This document shows positions 60,391-64,000 of a stretch of 64,000 nucleotides of DNA, piece after piece. The number at the start of each line of letters is the position of its first letter. Positions within the stretch are counted from its first letter, which is position 1. Origin of the DNA: Bacteroidetes bacterium UBA2475. GTDB taxonomy: Bacteria; Bacteroidota; Bacteroidia; B-17B0; Aurantibacillaceae. The position numbers and the translations under genes are program-made. Below the pieces are notes generated by a model that had not been told where the DNA came from, made no database searches, and worked only from the letters and a program-made list of their open reading frames with translations. The stretch lies in contig DDPF01000003.1 in NCBI GenBank assembly GCA_002342065.1, forward strand, positions 352,769 through 416,768. The letters are read 5' to 3'.

Positions 60391-60609
60391 TTACGTGTAT
60401 TTATTTTCAGACCAAGTATGTTTACATTTTTCGCACTGAAAAACATCCAGCATTTCTGAGCTGACTATGTGATACATTTCTAAACTTCCTGATATTAATA
60501 TTCTTTCCGTCCAAATTAATTCTCCAAAAGAACATTTTGTGCATTCACCCAAAACTCGTTCGTTCATTATTTTTTTCTCTGGAATAAAACCTTCGTTTGG
60601 CTTAGTCAT
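60391..60609 (-). CDS. Small zinc-ribbon-like protein, unknown function
   Basis: 72 residues from Met 60609 (MTKPNEGFIPEKK); the frame is open to 60630. Two CxxC pairs (GECTKCSFGELIW and FQCEKCKHTWSENKYT) suggest a single zinc ribbon. The remainder (MYHIVSSEMLDVFQ) may be part of the same beta fold. No family recognised. It follows the SiaC-like gene by 99 bases on the same strand. Confidence 0.6.
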   Translation of the reverse strand: MTKPNEGFIPEKKIMNERVLGECTKCSFGELIWTERILISGSLEMYHIVSSEMLDVFQCEKCKHTWSENKYT

Positions 60610-60707
60610 CGCTAAATTAATATAGAACAAACTTAAACAAAAAAGTTATTGTTTTTAAGACTAGCTTTTATTTGCCTAGGAGGCAAGGTAGGTTAACAAC
60701 AACTAAA

Positions 60708-61073
60708 CTAGTTGCCTTTTTTGTCTATGTACTCAAACTTCAAACCTGTAATTTCTTCTAAAATTACCCCTGATTCTTTAAGTTCTTCATCTTCAGAAAT
60801 CCAGATAATTTTTAGTTCAGTTGTGTGCTTTGAAGCTTCTATAAATAAATTCAATAGAGATTTGGAAGAGCCGGAATTAAAATAATCCAAATATATTTCT
60901 ATAACCAGCGATCGAGCTTCTTTTTGAAATTCAATTAACTTTTCCATGACAGGATCAAAAAACATTTTAGGATTCTCAGGAGTACAAATGCCTTTGATTT
61001 TTAAAACGCCCTTCGCTACACTAAAATTAACTTCTGGTGTGCTATGAGAGGCCTCTATGATTAAATCTTTCAT
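60708..61073 (-). CDS. SiaC-like phosphoprotein (DUF1987)
   Basis: 121 residues with DUF1987/SiaC hallmarks: ASHSTPEVNFSVAKGVLKIKG, CTPENPKMFFDPVMEKLIEF, then LDYFNSGSSKSLLNLF and WISEDEELKESG. In Pseudomonas, SiaC is phosphorylated on a threonine within the YFNTSS region by SiaB and, unphosphorylated, binds the diguanylate cyclase SiaD. Here that position is likely S67 rather than Thr. It overlaps the SiaB-like gene by 4 bases. No GGDEF partner is nearby, so the output must differ. Confidence 0.8.
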   Translation of the reverse strand: MKDLIIEASHSTPEVNFSVAKGVLKIKGICTPENPKMFFDPVMEKLIEFQKEARSLVIEIYLDYFNSGSSKSLLNLFIEASKHTTELKIIWISEDEELKESGVILEEITGLKFEYIDKKGN

Positions 61074-61636
61074 ATTACGCCTCCTATCAATTGTTTATTA
61101 ACTATTACATCCAAATTAAAAGAAATCAATTCGTTTGTAACATTTTGCATTTTATATTTTACATTTTGATTTGCTCTATAAAAAATTTCCAGCAACCCCA
61201 ATCCCGCGTTACCTTCGTTTGAAAGAACTGCGTTTTTAAATGCCTCAATGTAGTAATCCCTAAAATCAAGTCTATCTACCGAACCGTACTCTAGCAACTT
61301 TGCCTCAATTACGTTACACGACTCCTTTGTGATAATGTTTCCAGATAGAATATTTAATGTTTTATCACTTGTGCCGACAATAAAGTATGGCAAAATTGTT
61401 TCGTGACTTTTTTGATGCTTTGTTATATTTTGGAGCATCTCCGTACAAATCATCTTTGTTTTCGTAATCACACTTCTCGGGAATTGCTCCAATATTAATT
61501 TTTTTTCAATCAACTTAATCGCCGAAACAACAATTTCTTGGTTAAATTGACCGTAAATTACCAATAGATAATCTTTAATGTTTTCTTTTTCACTTATATC
61601 CTTCAGTAGGGAAACTATTTTTGCGTTCTCTATCAT
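61070..61636 (-). CDS. SiaB-like protein kinase (DUF6272)
   Basis: 188 residues. HATPase-like N-box CTEMLQNITKHQKSH, and the G-region SNEGNAGLGLLEIFYRA, matching SiaB-type Ser/Thr kinases of partner-switching systems. It should phosphorylate the SiaC-like protein encoded by the overlapping downstream gene. Sixty-plus bases separate it from the SpoIIAA-like gene upstream, the only real gap in this operon, so an internal promoter is possible. No TM segment. Confidence 0.8.
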   Translation of the reverse strand: MIENAKIVSLLKDISEKENIKDYLLVIYGQFNQEIVVSAIKLIEKKLILEQFPRSVITKTKMICTEMLQNITKHQKSHETILPYFIVGTSDKTLNILSGNIITKESCNVIEAKLLEYGSVDRLDFRDYYIEAFKNAVLSNEGNAGLGLLEIFYRANQNVKYKMQNVTNELISFNLDVIVNKQLIGGVI

Positions 61637-61713
61637 GTTATAAATTTACAACTATTCTTTTATCAATCCAATTTGACGCTTAATTTTAAAAAATACTACC
61701 AATACAATCCATT

Positions 61714-62148
61714 TTATTTATCATTATCGCTACTTTCCAACAACCAATCAATAGCTTCTGTCTCAAAATCAAATACTTTCCCTTTTACTTTTGGCTTTTT
61801 TATTTTAAAATAAAAATTTGCCGCTAATTTTAAAGTGCTTGAATTTAAAATAAATGCCTCTTTCAAAATAAACTCTGCTCTACCAGGGGCGCTATAAAAA
61901 TCATATACGTCTTTTGTAGGCAACAGTTTGGTTTTCATAACGGTAATTAAAAAGTATTTTTTGTTTTCACAAACTTCGTTGCAAGCCTGGAAAATTTGAG
62001 AGGCAACATCAAAAGAAAAAACTAAATCTTTTTTGAACTCAAATTTAAAAATAACTTTATCGGCACAAAAAGAAAGTGTTCCAAAATCCAGTTCCCTGCA
62101 AATTAAAAAATCAACTTCATGTTTTTTACTATAGCCTAATGAGTTCAT
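61714..62148 (-). CDS. SpoIIAA/STAS-like protein (DUF7793-like)
   Basis: 144 residues. The C-terminal two-thirds resemble STAS/SpoIIAA-like DUF7793 proteins: VCENKKYFLITVMKTKLLPTKDVYDF, FILKEAFILNSSTLKLAANFYFKIKKP and FDFETEAIDWLLES. Such domains act as docking platforms in partner-switching regulation. No obvious phosphorylatable Ser-Thr motif is recognisable. ATGA overlap with the response-regulator gene (four bases) implies coupled translation. Confidence 0.6.
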   Translation of the reverse strand: MNSLGYSKKHEVDFLICRELDFGTLSFCADKVIFKFEFKKDLVFSFDVASQIFQACNEVCENKKYFLITVMKTKLLPTKDVYDFYSAPGRAEFILKEAFILNSSTLKLAANFYFKIKKPKVKGKVFDFETEAIDWLLESSDNDK

Positions 62149-62537
62149 GTTGTTCCCTGTAGTGCATTTTTAAGTTTTTCAACCGAAATTGGTTTCTCAA
62201 TGTAACCAACAACATTAACAAAACGCGTGGCCTTTTCTTGATCGGATTTTAAATTAGAGGAAGAAACTATTAAAACATCTATGTCAGAAAACATCTCATT
62301 GTTCTCTTCCAATTCTTCCATCATTTCAAAACCCCTAATTTCTGGCATACTAATATCTAAAAGCAACAAACATTTTGGCTTATTTGGCAACATTATGCTA
62401 TCAAATTCTTTTAGAAAGTCAATTGGGTTTTGAAATGAAAGTAGCTTAGATTCAGGTGAAAAATCTTTTGCTACATCTGTGTTGTAAAATATGGTTGTTG
62501 GATTATCATCAACAATAATTATATAATCATATTTCAT
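62145..62537 (-). CDS. Stand-alone response regulator (receiver domain only)
   Basis: 130 residues, one receiver domain: acidic pocket D10/D11 (IIIVDDNPTT), phosphoacceptor D61 (LLLLDISMPEIRG), the switch Ser92 (IVSSSN) and K115 (IEKPIS). No output domain, so it works by protein contact or phosphotransfer. It is encoded between the kinase (1 base after its stop) and the SpoIIAA-like protein, which fits a cascade in which the HK phosphorylates this receiver. Confidence 0.9.
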   Translation of the reverse strand: MKYDYIIIVDDNPTTIFYNTDVAKDFSPESKLLSFQNPIDFLKEFDSIMLPNKPKCLLLLDISMPEIRGFEMMEELEENNEMFSDIDVLIVSSSNLKSDQEKATRFVNVVGYIEKPISVEKLKNALQGTT

Positions 62538-62538
62538 A

Positions 62539-63444
62539 TCAGTCTCTTTTTTCGGTTAAATTAAATTCTATTTTCACGGTAGTTCCTTTACCCAAATCAC
62601 TTTCGAGTGAAATCTTTCCATTGTTTCTATCAACAATTTTCTTGATTAAATACAACCCAACACCAAAACCTTTTTCCCCAGTACTATCAACTTGCCCAAA
62701 CAAGTTGTAAAGCTTCTTTGCCGAATTTTTTAAATCAATTCCTATTCCATTATCGCTTACCGATAATTCTAAATAATTGTTTGAATTAAGAAGCTCCACG
62801 TCAATAACACAATCCTGGTTTTGCTTTGAGTACTTAATTGAATTTGAAATGAGATTAACAAAGATAATCTTTAAAATATGCTGCGAAAAAAATAATTCTT
62901 TTATGTTAAACTTATAGTTAATTGAAATTTTTTTGCCTCGCATCAAATAGTTCGTTTCAATTTTAATAAGTTCCATCAACTCATTACTATCTATCATCGT
63001 AAAATTATTGTCGATGTTAGATTCACCTCTTGACAAATAAAGAAACCCTTGAACAATAGAAGTCAACTGATGAGCAGAAACCTCCAACTGATCATTAATT
63101 TGCCCAATCATCTCGATGTTATTCTTCTCTGTATACTTTTTTAACATTGCTACTAAACCAATAATATTTGCTGTATGATTTTTAATATCGTGGGCCATGC
63201 CGTGGTTAAATGTATCCAAGAAGTCGTTTTTTTTCTGCAACTCGTTGTTTACACCTTCTAATTCTTTGCTGCTAATTTTTTCTGCTCTTTGATACAATAA
63301 CCTCTCCTCGTCAAATGAATTATAAGCATCATTCACCAACGCAACAAAAGAATTAAATCTCTCTATATCAAAACTACCATCAGTAAAACTTTTTTTTACT
63401 TGCCTTAACAACAGTCTGTTTGGTTTATCTGATGAAAAAAACAT
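62539..63444 (-). CDS. Soluble sensor-type histidine kinase
   Basis: 301 residues with no TM or signal peptide. An N-terminal helical region with a coiled-coil (ELEGVNNELQKKNDFLD), the H-box GMAHDIKNHTANIIGL (H85), N-box NLISNSIKYSKQ, G1 VSDNGIGIDLKN, and G2 GFGVGLYLIKKIVDRNNGKI. The kinase thus lacks its own membrane sensor; the adjacent FIST protein is a good candidate for the signal input. Encoded immediately after the FIST gene, which stops one base before its start. Confidence 0.92.
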   Translation of the reverse strand: MFFSSDKPNRLLLRQVKKSFTDGSFDIERFNSFVALVNDAYNSFDEERLLYQRAEKISSKELEGVNNELQKKNDFLDTFNHGMAHDIKNHTANIIGLVAMLKKYTEKNNIEMIGQINDQLEVSAHQLTSIVQGFLYLSRGESNIDNNFTMIDSNELMELIKIETNYLMRGKKISINYKFNIKELFFSQHILKIIFVNLISNSIKYSKQNQDCVIDVELLNSNNYLELSVSDNGIGIDLKNSAKKLYNLFGQVDSTGEKGFGVGLYLIKKIVDRNNGKISLESDLGKGTTVKIEFNLTEKRD

Positions 63445-64000
63445 CTATATTTCTGTTATAGTGGTTATTGTCATGGTTTGATTGTGTAGGTGACAAGCAT
63501 TATCGCCTACAACCGGCGACAATTCGGAGTAAGAATAAAATCCGCAAATTTTGGTTCTATCGCCAAGCGTCTTCTTACTTTCTGTAAGCTCTTCTTCCGT
63601 TAATTGCCCTAAAACAAGCCTGCGAGCAACGCAGCTAATGAGTATTGCTAAGTCAGGTGATGTTGTGTTATTTAAGAAAGTTTCTTTTGCTGAATCGCCT
63701 GCTCCTGAAATTAAATTGTCAAAATTAGCGCGCATCAACTGAATACTTTGGCCGTCCAACACATCACCGTACAAAATAATTGCATTATCAGTTTCATTAA
63801 TATTTTGAATTCCCCTAACAACAGGTTCTTTAGTCGTATCATCAATAATCGCAAACGGAAACAATAATCCGGAAGCAGGCAACTCCTTTGCTTTTTCGCC
63901 GAGATACTCTTTATACAAATCTAACACGGGTTTGTTGTCAATTTCATACAACACATTTCCTTTGCATTTGGTAATCTTTCTAACGGGCCCAAACGTATCC
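63445..64000 (-). CDS. FIST C-terminal domain protein, 5' end outside window
   Basis: The frame is open to the window edge; at least 185 residues are visible. The visible start (GTG 63954) is not the true one, as the in-frame sequence before it (TFGPVRKITKCKGN) already belongs to the domain. It matches the C-terminal FIST module: NVLYEIDNKPVLDLYKEYLG, GLLFPFAIIDDTTKEPVVRG and the terminal GFYSYSELSPV then LHNQTMTITTI. FIST proteins sense small ligands, perhaps amino acids, and feed kinases or methyltransferases. The likely N-terminal FIST half lies off the window. Confidence 0.88.
   Translation of the reverse strand, partial: DTFGPVRKITKCKGNVLYEIDNKPVLDLYKEYLGEKAKELPASGLLFPFAIIDDTTKEPVVRGIQNINETDNAIILYGDVLDGQSIQLMRANFDNLISGAGDSAKETFLNNTTSPDLAILISCVARRLVLGQLTEEELTESKKTLGDRTKICGFYSYSELSPVVGDNACHLHNQTMTITTITEI

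Noticed and set aside
1..64000. tRNA, rRNA or riboswitch genes
   Set aside because: Gaps between genes are short and I saw no cloverleaf-like sequence or known riboswitch core; a covariance-model scan would be decisive.

Overview
This window is a 64-kb piece of a chromosome from a member of the Bacteroidota. It is AT-rich and its genes are tightly packed. The evidence for the phylum is the giant type IX secretion (T9SS) translocon SprA in the order maeB-ruvA-sprA-gcvH, four secreted proteins with T9SS C-terminal sorting domains, GWxTD and DUF4783 proteins, a 'putative porin', and promoter elements of the Bacteroidota type (TTTG, about 20 nt, TAnnTTTG). I cannot place it below phylum. No rRNA, tRNA, CRISPR array, prophage or intact insertion sequence was recognised.

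Layout. 1-6.4 kb is a patchy, accessory-looking stretch: the tail of an OmpA-like protein, a frameshifted lipocalin-like gene, an attC-like inverted repeat, a DUF2971-like gene, small hypotheticals, an SRPBCC / RNA-polymerase-alpha-CTD-like pair, an NHL-repeat T9SS protein, AlkB, and a decayed glyoxalase-fold gene. 6.4-9.5 kb is a probable operon of a YHYH-domain T9SS protein, an MbnP-like protein and an MbnH-like di-heme protein. 9.5-18.9 kb is metabolic: phenylalanine hydroxylase, PlsY, glutamate dehydrogenase, a YjjG-type nucleotidase, an amidohydrolase lipoprotein, dipeptidyl peptidase IV and a sirtuin. 19-23 kb has two T9SS cargo proteins flanking a DAHP synthase/chorismate mutase and a tiny cysteine-rich gene. 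23-26.3 kb is an ECF sigma factor / one-TM protein / TMTC-like glycosyltransferase operon. 26.4-36.2 kb holds an RNA methyltransferase, an MCE protein, an HdrCB-like Fe-S pair, a TPR lipoprotein, patatin, porin, RlmH, DUF4783 and NadC.

36.2-41 kb holds an orphan TssD (Hcp)-like gene facing a four-gene operon: a double-AAA CbbX-like ATPase, a K+-channel-like small protein lacking the normal selectivity filter, a glycosyltransferase and a DUF1801 protein. 41-48.2 kb holds membrane proteins, an M50-TPR fusion, a GWxTD lipoprotein, RNase H and SucD, with two palindromic repeat elements. 48.2-48.8 kb is a noncoding array of four repeats of about 113 bp between REP-like hairpins. 48.8-60.3 kb is the SprA neighbourhood. 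60.4-64 kb is a signalling operon, transcribed leftward: FIST sensor, soluble histidine kinase, response regulator, SpoIIAA-like protein, SiaB-like kinase and SiaC-like phosphoprotein.

Coding is so dense that convergent genes often overlap at their stop codons, and four neighbours start inside the preceding gene. Functionally the window combines an outer-surface export theme (SprA plus its cargo, porin, OmpA) with housekeeping metabolism. The least ordinary parts are the FIST/HK/RR/SiaBC module, the MbnP/MbnH/YHYH operon, the TMTC-like protein with an inserted calcium-loop region, and the noncoding repeat elements.
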